Assembly: GCA_017654935.2 (NCBI GenBank) | Contig: CM065684.1 | Span: 63,716,626-63,780,625, forward strand | Length of the DNA: 64,000 bases | Direction of reading: 5' to 3' | Source of the DNA: Phymorhynchus buccinoides | Taxonomy: Eukaryota; Mollusca; Gastropoda; Neogastropoda; Raphitomidae | Shown here: in pieces, positions 12,051 to 24,000 of the stretch | Position numbering within the stretch: the stretch's first letter is position 1 | Layout: each line of letters opens with the position of its first letter | The notes under the pieces: generated by a model | Told to the model about the DNA's origin: nothing | The model's database searches: none | The model's input: the letters and a program-made list of their open reading frames with translations, nothing else | Translations under genes and position numbers: made by a program

Positions 12051-15000
12051 GGATACCCCACTGCACTGTAGACCATTAGGACCCCTTTGCCAAGGCAATA
12101 GAGAATGTCGCCTAGAGGTTTGAACCTTTGCTATAAGCTGTGTTTCATGGATAATGCATAAAGTGTTTTGGTTTTTTTTCATTTGGTGCAATTAACATTA
12201 CAAACACTACTATCATTTTGGACCTAAGGGTAAGATTAAGACTTTAGGTTGGAATCCTATTTTCATTTGTTTTGGTCCACCGACAGTGCTCTCTATATTG
12301 TTTTCTCTAAGCCCGCTAAACTCGCATACAGCCATACCCTGGCTTGTGTACTCACAGTCCACAAACCAAAGAGCAGTCAGTGGTTGTTTATCGAGAGGCA
12401 ACCAGGAGAGGAGACACTGCACTGCAGCTACGTCACTGTGGTAAATTTGAGTGGACCTGTTCTTATCTGACAAATGCAAGACAGCACCTACTAAACCTTC
12501 TTTTAACAGAAATGAGACTCGAGTCATGGAGCCACTATCAGTGAGGTCTTTGTGAAAGTACATCCATCCAAAAACAACTGACAAGTTTGAATGTTGAGAT
12601 TTGTGATAATGTCTACGATCAAACGTATGTTATGAAATGTCACTTACACGAGCTGCGAACATGGAGCTACTCTAGTGTTTGTGCGCATGCGTGTGTGCGT
12701 GCGTGCATGTGTACCGCATGCTAATTTGATGTTGATGTTCCCAGGTAATCGCAGGCTATGATGATGGTAGAGATTCCAGGCAGCCTCAAGACCTCTCAGT
12801 GCCCCAGTACTCTACACTGGTTAGTACAACTGCACTCTTACATTTTTACCATTTATAGTACACTTGCACTCTTATCTAATTACTGCACTTAGTGCATCTG
12901 CATACACACACACACAATAGTAACATTCACTTAAAATCATTACATCTTCATACACGCTTGCTTGTTTTTCTTAAAGGACAAAGGATCTCAGTACACTTGC
13001 ACTTGTACCCATCAACTCTGCCTGATAGCGCATCTGAAAAATGAAAGTTGAATGAATTTTTTATCTCTTTTTCCTAGTGGGTGGGTGGGTGGTGGTGGTG
13101 GTGGTGGTGGTGGTGCCGTTATATTTTAGTTGTATACCAATGCACAAGAGTGAAAGGTTGGAATATTGATTGAATTTTGTCACCGAGAAAAGGAGGAAAA
13201 TAATTATTTTAATATTTTGTATAGTGTGATGGTGATGTCAGCAGAAAGAGGATTGGCCTGAAAGGAGAGCTTTGAGTTCTGCTGTCAAGAAGTGCAGGAC
13301 AATAATCTTGTACATGGTATATTGGTTTATTTATTTCAGTGTGATGGTGATGTCGGTGGAAAGAGGACTGGCCTCAAAGGAGAGCTTTGAGTTCTGCTGT
13401 CAAGAAGTGCAGGACAATAATCTTGTACATGGTATATTGGTTTATTTATTTCAGTGTGATGGTGATGTCGGTGGAAAGAGGACTGGCCTCAAAGGAGAGC
13501 TTTGCGTTCTGCTGTCAAGAAGTGCAGGACAATAATCTTGTACATGGTATATTGGTTTATTTATTTCAGTGTGATGGTGATGTCGGTGGAAAGAGGATTG
13601 GTCCGCTGACTGACTAACAGTCTGCTGAAAGGGTTTGAGTTTTGTTGTGAAGAGGCGCAGGACAGTAATCTTATACATGATTTATTTATTATTTATCTAT
13701 CTATCTATTATTTTTATTATTTAAAACAAATATTTTTGTTATAACATATTTTATTTCTCTCTCATCTTTCCACTCCACAATTCCTTCATTCTCTCACACA
13801 CCCATCCATCAACATGCATTTTCAATATTTAGCACATGGATACGATTTGTACATGTATAAAAATGTATGAATCAGTCAAACAATAAATTACATTTAAAAT
13901 CTAAAGTGTTTCTTTGTGTTTCTGATTTGAAAGAGTGAGTGAGTGAGTGACTGTGAGTTTGTAATCATGTTGAAATGAGAAGGTTGGAAATTTTATTTTA
14001 TAATAAGCAGTGATTACCAAGAGGTGTTTTTTTCATTTTTAAGCAAACATGCAAACATAAATCATGTAACATAACATTACTACAAATATACATAGAAAAC
14101 ACACACACTCACAAATAGAAATACACATCCAGGAACATACATAAACTCCCTCTCTTTCTCCCTCTCTCTCCCCCCCCCTCCCTCTCCCTCTCTCTCCTAT
14201 TCTTGTAAATGTTCGCTTCTACAGCCTACGTACATACCAAAAAGGCGTCTAAAACAAGTAACGAGTAATAGTATTATTAGACAAAAGAAGGGGGGGGGGG
14301 GGGCAATCATTTTGTTTCCACTGCAAATCTTCAGGGTGTCAGTCATAATCAAATTTTTTTTTTTTTATGTGCTGACAACAAAAGTTTATAATTTCCATTC
14401 TCTAATCAAGCCAAGTTCATCTCATTAAAGAAAAAACAAATAAAAGAAGGCATGTTGTAGCAATACAAGCCTACAAATCAATATAATATTATTGTACTAC
14501 ATTACTTTTTGCACCCGCAGCTATCAATCAGAGGTTTGTAAGCGTTCCAATTATATGTAAAATTGTCCATAGTCCCTTAATAATAATAACTCTTATATAG
14601 CGCCGTTCTCCTGGCGCAGCAGGACTCACAGCGCTTTACAAAAAACATACATACAATAATCATGAAAAAAACCAACATAATTATACAAAAGTGGAAACAC
14701 AACCATACAAAAATCCATGAAAAAAAACCAATTAGCCCATTATCGCACTGCACTCACACATAGACCAACTCAGCAAAAACTCACAGAGGGTGAACTGAAG
14801 GGGAGAAGACACAGGAGATCAGCAGAGGTATTTTTTGAAGAGAACAGTTTTCAGGCCAGTTTTGAAAGAAGACAAAGATGGAGAGCTGCGGAGAGAGGAA
14901 GGGAGGTTGTTCCAGATGTGTGGTGCTTGGAAACGGAAAGCTCTGTTTCCAACTGTTTTGTATTTGGTGACAGGTGTACAAAGAAGTTTGAGGCTACTTG

Positions 15001-18000
15001 ATCTGAGGTTGCGTTCTGGTGTGTAGGCAGAGAGAAGAGAGGAAAGGTAGTCTGGAAGAGAGCCTTCGAAGTAGGCTTCCATTGAATGACACGACAATTC
15101 CTCCCAGAAGCGACTTTTGAGATAATTTTAAAAAGCTGTCAGACATGGGATTGTTTTATTTAGCTTACATTTAAATATATAAAATTTAGCCAATAGTATG
15201 ATCAGATCCATGACTTTATCCGTTTTTTGGTTTTGTTTCCATCCTAGCAAAACTAGGGTTTGTGAGAGACTAAAATTATGTGTATGGTTGCAATCGTCAT
15301 GAATCCAAGAAAATGTATTAATGAAGTTTGTCCAAAATACCTGAGCATGGTTACAAGTCCAGAAAAGGTGGACTAAAGTTTCATCTTCTAAGCCACAAAA
15401 AGTACATGTTGAAGAATTGAAATTGTACATAAGAACGAGTATCTTTCAGTGGGCAGGAGTCTATGTAATACTCTCAACTGAAGCCACCGCAGTTGACAAT
15501 CAGTAGTAGTTTTGAAATGTTTTATGAATTTGTTTTCCCATTTCAAGACTGCCTGTGGATATCGATTTTGCCATCTATTTCAGTGTGAGGGTGACGTCAG
15601 TGGAAAGACAATCGGCCTGCTGAAGGAGGGTTTTGAGTTCTGCTGTCCGGAGGTTCAGGACAATATTCATATGCATGATTGATGTATTTATTAAATCCAT
15701 CTATCTATTTCAGTGTGATGGTGACGTCAGTGGAAAGAGGATTGGCCTGCTGAAGGAGGGCTTTGAGTTCTGCTGTCCGGAGGTTCAGGACAATATTCAT
15801 ATGCATGATTGATGTATTTATTAAATCCATCTATCTATTTCAGTGTGAGGGTGACGTCAGTGGAAAGAGTATTGGCCTGCTGAAGGAGGGTTTTGAGTTC
15901 TGCTGTCCGGAGGTTCAGGACAATATTCATATGCATGATTGATGTATTTATTAAATCCATCTATCTATTTCAGTGTGATGGTGACGTCAGTGGAAAGACA
16001 ATTGGCCTGCTGAAGGAGGGCTTTGAGTTCTGCTGTCCGGAGGTTCAGGACAATATTCTTATGCATGATTGATGTATTTATTAAATCCATCTATCTATTT
16101 CAGTGTGATGGTGACGTCAGTGGAAAGACAATTGGCCTGCTGAAGGAGGGCTTTGAGTTCTGCTGTCCGGAGGTACAGGACAATATTCTTATGCATGATT
16201 GATGTATTTATTTATCCATCTATCTATTTCAGTGTGAGGGTGACGTCAGTGGAAAGACAATTGGCCTGCTGAAGGAGGGCTTTGAGTTCTGCTGTCCGGA
16301 GGTTCAGGACAATATTCATATGCATGATTGAAGTATTTATTTATCTATCTATCTATTTCAGTGTGATGGTGACGTCAGTGGAAAGAGTATTGGCCTGCTG
16401 AAGGAGGGCTTTGAGTTCTGCTGTCCGGAGGTTCAGGACAATATTCATATGCATGATTGATGTATTTATTAAATCCATCTATCTATTTCAGTGTGAGGGT
16501 GACGTCAGTGGAAAGAGTATTGGCCTGCTGAAGGAGGGCTTTGAGTTCTGCTGTCCGGAGGTTCAGGACAATATTCATATGCATGATTGATGTATTTATT
16601 AAATCCATCTATCTATTTCAGTGTGAGGGTGACGTCAGTGGAAAGAGTATTGGCCTGCTGAAGGAGGGCTTTGAGTTCTGCTGTCTGGAGGTTCAGGACA
16701 ATATTCATATGCATGATTGATGTATTTATTAAATCCATCTATCTATTTCAGTGTGATGGTGACGTCAGTGGAAAGAGGATTGGCCTGCTGAAGGAGGGCT
16801 TTGAGTTCTGCTGTCCGGAGGTTCAGGACAATATTCTTATGCATGATTGATGTATTTATTTATCTATCTATCTATTTCAGTGTGAGGGTGACGTCAGTGG
16901 AAAGACAATTGGCCTGCTGAAGGAGGGCTTTGAGTTCTGCTGTCCAGAGGTTCAGGACAATATTCTTATGCATGATTGCTGTATTTATTTATCTATCTAT
17001 CTATTTCAGTGTGAAGGTGACGTCAGTGGAAAGAGGATTGGCCTGCTGAAGGAGGGCTTTGAGTTCTGCTGTCCGGAGGTTCAGGACAATATTCATATGC
17101 ATGATTGATGTATTTATTAAATCCATCTATCTATTTCAGTGTGAAGGTGACGTCAGTGGAAAGAGGATTGGCCTGCTGAAGGAGGGCTTTGAGTTCTGCT
17201 GTCCGGAGGTTCAGGACAATATTCATATGCATGACTGATGTATTTATTTATCTATCTATCTATTTCAGTGTGAAGGTGACGTCAGTGGAAAGAGGATTGG
17301 CCTGCTGAAGGAGGGCTTTGAGTTCTGCTGTCCGGAGGTTCGGGACGTTGTGAGGAAGATAGCTGAGCTCCTGACTCAGGATGGCTGTACCATGCAGGAT
17401 GCCTCTGTGCCGCTGCACAAAGATGGTGTGTGGTGGTCTGTTCATCTCTTGGTCTGTCTGTGTGTCTGTCTGTTTCCTAGAAGTGTGTTTGTCTGTTCAT
17501 CTGTTGGTGTGTCTGTCTGTCTGTTTCCTAGAAGTGTGTTTGTCTGTTCATCTGTTGGTCTGTCTGTCTGTCTGTTTCCTAGAAGTGTGTTTGTCTGTTC
17601 ATCTGTTGGTGTGTCTGTCTTTCTGTTTCCTAGAAGTGTGTTAGTCTGTTCATCTGTTGGTCTGTCTGTGTGTCTGTCTTTTTCCTAGAAGTGTGTTTGT
17701 CTGTTCATCTGTTGGGATGTCTGTGTGTCTGTCTGTTTCCTAGAAGTGTTTGTCTGTTCATCTGTTGGTCTGTCTGTGTGTCTGTTTCCTATAAGTGTGT
17801 TTGTCTGTTCATCTGTTGGTCTGTCTGTGTGTCTTTCTGTTTCCTAGAAGTGTGTTTGTCTGTTCATCTGTTGGTCTGTCTGTGTGTCTGTCTGTTTCCT
17901 AGAAGTGTGTTTGTCTGTTCATCTGTTGGTCTGTCTGTGTGTCTGTTTCCTATAAGTGTGTTTGTCTGTTCATCTGTTGGTCTGTCTGTGTGTCTTTCTG

Positions 18001-21000
18001 TTTCCTAGAAGTGTGCTTGTCTGTTCATCTGTTGGTCTGTCTGTGTGTCTTTCTGTTTCCTAGAAGTGTGTTTGTCTGTTCATCTGTTGGCCTGTCTGTG
18101 TGTCTTTCTGTTTCCTAGAAGTGTGTTTGTCTGTTCATCTGTTGGCCTGTCTGTGTGTCTTTCTGTTTCTTAGAAGTGTGTTTGTCTGTTTGTCTGTTCA
18201 TCTGTTGGTCTGTTTCCTATAAGTGTGTTTGTCTGTTCATCTGTTGGTCTGTCTGTGTGTCTTTCTGTTTCCTAGAAGTGTGTTTGTCTGTTCATCTGTT
18301 GGGATGTCTGTGTGTCTGTCTGTTTCCTAGAAGTGTTTGTCTGTTCATCTGTTGGTCTGTCTGTGTGTCTGTTTCCTATAAGTGTGTTTGTCTGTTCATC
18401 TGTTGGTCTGTCTGTGTGTCTTTCTGTTTCCTAGAAGTGTGTTTGTCTGTTTGTCTGTTCATCTGTTGGTCTGTTTCCTATAAGTGTGTTTGTCTGTTCA
18501 TCTGTTGGTCTGTGTGTGTCTGTCTGTTTCCTAGAAGTGTGTTTGTCTGTTCATGTCTTTCTGTTTCCTAGAAGTGTGTTTGTCTGCTCATGTCTTTCTG
18601 TTTCCTAGAAGTGTGTTTGTCTGTTCATCTGTCTGTGTGTCTGTTTCCTAGAAGTGCTGGAGATGGTGACACAACGCTGCACAACTGTGGCCACAAGGTG
18701 GATGAAGCGTTCGGCACAATTATCGTTGTGCTTTTGCCTAAAGAAGATGTGACTGTATATATTCCGATCTATGTGTCTCTGTATGTGTGTGTCTGTCTCC
18801 GCCTCTGTGTGGATGTCTGTTTCTGTCTCTGTATGTGTGTGTCTGTCTCTGCCTCTGTGTGGATGTCTCTGCCTCTGTGTGGATGTCTGTTTCTGTCTCT
18901 GTATGTGTGTGTCTGTCTCTGCCTCTGTGTGGATGTCTGTTTCTGTCTCTGCCTCTGTGTGTGTCTGTCTCCGCCTCTGTGTGGATGTCTGTTTCTGTCT
19001 CTGTATGTGTGTGTCTGTCTCCGCCTCTGTGTGGATGTCTGTTTCTGTCTCTGTATGTGTGTGTCTGTCTCTGCCTCTGTGTGGATGTCTGTTTCTGTCT
19101 CTGTATGTGTGTGTCTGTCTCTGCCTCTGTGTGGATGTCTGTTTCTGTCTCTGTATGTGTGTGTCTGTCTCTACCTCTGTGTGGATGTCTGTTTCTGTCT
19201 CTGTATGTGTGTGTCTGTCTCTGCCTCTGTGTGGATGTCTGTTTCTGTCTCTGTATGTGTGTGTCTGTCTCTGCCTCTGTGTGGATGTCTCTGCCTCTGT
19301 GTGGATGTCTGTTTCTGTCTCTGTATGTGTGTGTCTGTCTCTGCCTCTGTGTGGATGTCTGTTTCTGTCTCTGTATGTGTGTGTCTGTCTCTGCCTCTGT
19401 GTGGATGTCTCCGCCTCTGTGTGGATGTCTGTTTCTGTCTCTGTATGTGTGTGGATGTCTCTGCCTCTGTGTGGATGTCTGTTTCTGTCTCTGCCTCTGT
19501 GTGGATGTCTGTTTCTGTCTCTGTATGTGTGTGTCTGTCTCTGCCTCTGTGTGGATGTCTGTTTCTGTCTCTGCCTCTGTGTGGATGTCTGTCTCTGTCT
19601 CTGTATGTGTGTGTCTGTCTCCGCCTCTATGTGGATGTCTGTTTCTGTCTCTGTATGTGTGTGTCTGTCTCTGCCTCTATGTGGATGTCTGTTTCTGTCT
19701 CTGTATGTGTGTGTCTGTCTCCGCCTCTATGTGGATGTCTGTTTCTGTCTCTGTATGTGTGTGTCTGTCTCTGCCTCTGTGTGGATGTCTGTTTCTGTCT
19801 CTGTATGTGTGTGTCTGTCTCCGCCTCTATGTGGATGTCTGTTTCTGTCTCTGTATGTGTGTGTCTGTCTCTGCCTCTGTGTGGATGTCTCTGCCTCTGT
19901 GTGGATGTCTGTCTCTGTCTCTGTATGTGTGTGTCTGTCTCTGCCTCTGTGTGGATGTCTGTTTCTGTCTCTGCCTCTGTGTGGATGTCTGTCTCTGTCT
20001 CTGTATGTGTGTGTCTGTCTCCTGCCTCTGTGTGGATGTCTGTTTCTGTCTCTGTATGTGTGTGTCTGTCTCTGCCTCTGTGTGGATGTCTCTGCCTCTA
20101 TGTGGATGTCTGTTTCTGTCTCTGTATGTGTGTGTCTGTCTCTGCCTCTGTGTGGATGTCTGTTTCTGTCTCTGTATGTGTGTGTCTGTCTCCGCCTCTG
20201 TGTGGATGTCTGTTTCTGTCTCTGTATGTGTGTGTCTGTCTCCGCCTCTGTGTGTCTGTCTCCGCCTCTGTGTGGATGTCTGTTTCTGTCTCTGTATGTG
20301 TGTGTCTGTCTCTGCCTCTGTGTGTCTGTCTCCGCCTCTGTGTGGATGTCTCCGCCTCTGTGTGGATGTCTGTTTCTGTCTCTGTATGTGTGTGTCTGTC
20401 TCTGCCTCTGTGTGTCTGTCTCCGCCTCTGTGTGGATGTCTCCGCCTCTGTGTGGATGTCTGTTTCTGTCTCTGTATGTGTGTGTCTGTCTCTGCCTCTG
20501 TGTGGATGTCTCTGCCTCTGTGTGGATGTCTGTTTTTCTGTCTCTTCCTCTCCCCCCCCCCCCCCCTCTCTATTCTCTGTGTCTTGCGTTCCCTCTTAAT
20601 TGCATATCCCTTTTCAATGTTTTGCTGGATATGCTGTAAACTCTTTCATTCTGATCACTGGAGATGATGACATTGATATTCTTTAAGATGATAATGATGA
20701 TGAGAAAATTATGATAATTATTATAATGATGATGATGATGATGATGACAAGGATGATGATGATGACAGTGACAACAATAACAACGAAGATAAAACAAACT
20801 GATCTCAGAATAATGCTGTATTGTTCAGGTGGGGCCCTGTGGACGGTGACAGCAGGACACGGGACCTACAAGAGCATGATTGAAGCCAATGGTAATGAAA
20901 GCAGTGATCAATATACCGGTCTGCATGTTGCAAGGGAACAATTATTGAAGCCAATGGTAATGAAAGCAGTGATCAATATACCGGTCTGCATGTTGCAAGG

Positions 21001-24000
21001 GAACAATTATTGAAGCCAATGGTAATGAAAGCAGTGATCAATATACCGGTCTGCATGTTGCAAGGGAACAATTATTGAAGCCAATGGTAATGAAAGCAGT
21101 GATCAATATACCGGTCTGCATGTTGCAAGGGAACAATATTGATGCCAATTAAGTGGAAATGCATGGTAACATCTAAAGGATTGTCTTTCAGTTTGTCTGA
21201 ATTGTTTTTCAAATTTGTAATCCATTTTAAAATCTTTTTTTCATGTGGACTGTTCCGAAAATTATATGTAGATTATGAAAATACTTTGTGGACAGTTGAG
21301 AATATTCAATAATGATCTTACATTTTTATTGTAAATATTCTTATTTGCTGATTTTTTGGCATGATGTGGATTTTTTGGGGAACGGTAAAACAATTTAAAC
21401 TGGAAGTAAACAATAAGATATAGAAATGTTGTTGATTCTATGACTTTATTATTGTTATTATAGAATTATGATTATGCAAAGTATGCAGGCACGTGCTACT
21501 CTCGCAAAGTGTTCTACCCCACATCCATGCAGGAAACGCTGTATCTGTAGGCAGAAGTTTGCGCACGGTCAGTGCTTTCTGTTGTACATTTCTCTCTCTC
21601 TCCAGGCACGTGCTACTCCCACAAAGGGTTCTATGCCAAAGGCAGAAGTTTGCACATCATCAGTGCTTTCTGCTGTACATTTCTCTCTCTCTCCAGGCAC
21701 GTGCTACTCCCACAAAGGGTTCTATGCCAAAGGCAGAAGTTTACACATCATCAGTGCTTTCTGATTTACATTTCTCTCTCTCTCCAGGCACGTGCTACTC
21801 CCACAAAGGGTTCTACGCCACAGGCAGAAGTTTACACATCATCAGTGCTTTCTGCTGTACATTTCTCTCTCTCTCCAGGCACGTGCTACTCCCACAAAGG
21901 GTTCTACGCCAAAGGCAGAAGTTTACACATCATCAGTGCTTTCTGCTGTACATTTCTCTCTCTCTCCAGGCACGTGCTACTCCCACAAAGGGTTCTACGC
22001 CAAAGGCAGAAGTTTACACATCATCAGTGCTTTCTGATTTACATTTCTCTCTCTCTCCAGGCACGTGCTACTCCCACAAAGGGTTCTACGCCAAAGGCAG
22101 AAGTTTACACATCATCAGTGCTTTCTGCTGTACATTTCTCTCTCTCTTCAGGCACGTGCTATTCCCACAAAGGGTTCTACGCCACAGGCAGAAGTTTGCA
22201 CATCATCAGTGCTTTCTGCTGTACATTTCTCTCTCTCTTCAGGCACGTGCTACTCCCACAAAGGGTTCTACGCCAAAGGCAGAAGTTTGCACATCATCAG
22301 TGCTTTCTGCTGTACATTTCTCTCTCTCTTCAGGCACGTGCTATTCCCGCAAAGGGTTCTACGCCAAAGGCAGAAGTTTGCACATCATCAGTGCTTTCTG
22401 ATTTACATTTCTCTCTCTTCAGGCACGTGCTACTCCCGCAAAGGGTTCTATGCCACGTCCCTGCAGGAGACGCTGTACCGGGGCCGCACCACCTACCCCC
22501 AGGACCTGCAGCCACTGCTGAAGTGCCTGACCATGCACTTGAAGTACATCGACTATTACTATGGCAACCGTTTCTACGGCAAGGGCATGAACATGGTGGA
22601 GGAGTTGTCACGGCGATATGACGCCGCGCTGAAGGAGTGTGACGTGCTGGTGATGCCAACCCTGCCGGAACCTGCCGCCAAGATTCCTCCTGCAGACTGC
22701 ACTTTTGCTGGTGGGTGTATTTATTATTATTATTATTATTTTGGGGTCTGTATTTGTTTTAGGTTTCCTGATTTTTGCCACTTTTTATTGAATAGTTTAC
22801 AAATGTATTTTCATCCAATAGTTTTTTTTGGCTTTTTGTTTACTGTCTCATCTTCTGGATCGTACAGTGGTGTTGCCCCCACACTGCTTGTTCCCAGTCA
22901 CAACTCGCAGCCACACTCTGGGTTGTCAGGCTGCAGAATCCGAAATCAGTAGTCCAAGGGGAGCAAATAAGTGTTAAATTATCAGGAGGCCACCACCACA
23001 TGAGACACTGCACTGCTGCTGAGCTGCTTCGGTGGAGTTCATTGTTCTGAGCTAACATACCTCCCCATAGATGTAATAATGAACAAAAATATTATCTGAA
23101 TAAAATGAGGGGTTTTATACAAGATAAAGAATCTGTGTTACGCCCGAAACACATAAACATGACGCATATGCACAGAGATACATATTTCTCACACACACAA
23201 ACATGATGCACATGCACAGACACACATATTTCTCACACACACAAACATGATGCACATGCACAGAGACACATATTTCTCACACACACAAACATGATGCACA
23301 TGCACAGAGACACATATTTCTCACACACACAAACATGATGCACATGCACAGAGACACATTTTTCTTTCACACACAAAAATGCACACCACACACACACTCT
23401 CACCTTCACATACCCTCCTGTTTGTCCCGCCATCCAGAAACGTATCCATTTTCTATTGTGCTGAGAGCAGCACAACTTGTATCAGACCTGCGTTACTCTA
23501 CTCTATACGGTGGAACCTCCCTTATAAGACACTCCACCCCCACCCACCCTATATAAAACTCCCTCCCACGTAAAACCTACTTCTCCGAGACATTGTCATT
23601 TGTAAGTATTAAAATGACCTCCCTTATGCAACTCCTTCCCACTTGAGACCTTATTTGGGATGATTTGTCAAGGTCCCAGGGAGGTTCCACTGCACAGAAT
23701 GTTGCTCAATATTGTTTTCTTGCGAATTAATGAACGTGGGGTTTAACGTCCTCATGGGACGAAACCATCAACCAACCATTCCCTAACTAACATTGTGATG
23801 CTGTGCTGTGTGCAGAGTTTGAGCAGAACTGCCTGACCATGACCCCCAACACCATGCCCTTCAACCTCACGGGGCACCCCGCCCTCTCCATCAACCACCC
23901 ACCACTCCCTAACTAACCTTGTGACGTTGCGCTGTGTGCAGAGATTGAGCAGAACTGCCTGACCATGACCCCCAACACCATGCCCTTCAACCTCACGGGG

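Larger units (their letters stand above)
13691..15575 (-). mobile_element. Insertion of about 1.9 kb carrying two LINE 3' ends, absent from copy C
   Basis: Copy C runs directly from the old exon repeats to the young ones (44240-44290) with only a TTTA/TCTA tract between. Copy A has about 1.9 kb there. It contains simple repeats (13920-13950; 14150-14200; G run 14290-14302) and two LINE remnants on the minus strand, described separately. Confidence 0.7.

Noticed and set aside
10732..12191. Long open frames of 335 codons (+) and 469 codons (-) with Pro/Gly-rich repeats
   Set aside because: They come from the 99-bp (33-codon) junction repeat read in non-exonic frames or antisense to the amidase exon.
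12213..12584. 123-codon minus-strand frame in an intron
   Set aside because: Part of it matches another intronic site (22940-23040), so it is a dispersed repeat. There is no known domain and no splice or promoter support.
17350..18571. Frames of Cys/Leu/Ser repeats ([13 protein letters not shown]) after the KEGFEFCC exon
   Set aside because: Read-through of the donor into the 55-bp pyrimidine-rich minisatellite.
18590..20667. Three overlapping plus-strand open frames of more than 600 codons rich in Cys, Val, Ser and Leu
   Set aside because: They are the three frames of one stop-free 50-bp minisatellite inside an intron. They have no domain and are absent from copies B and C.
21493..22621. 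Overlapping frames of about 300-350 codons as repeat proteins
   Set aside because: Same 91-bp unit in copy A. The true exon starts at 22423 by acceptor, phase and homology.
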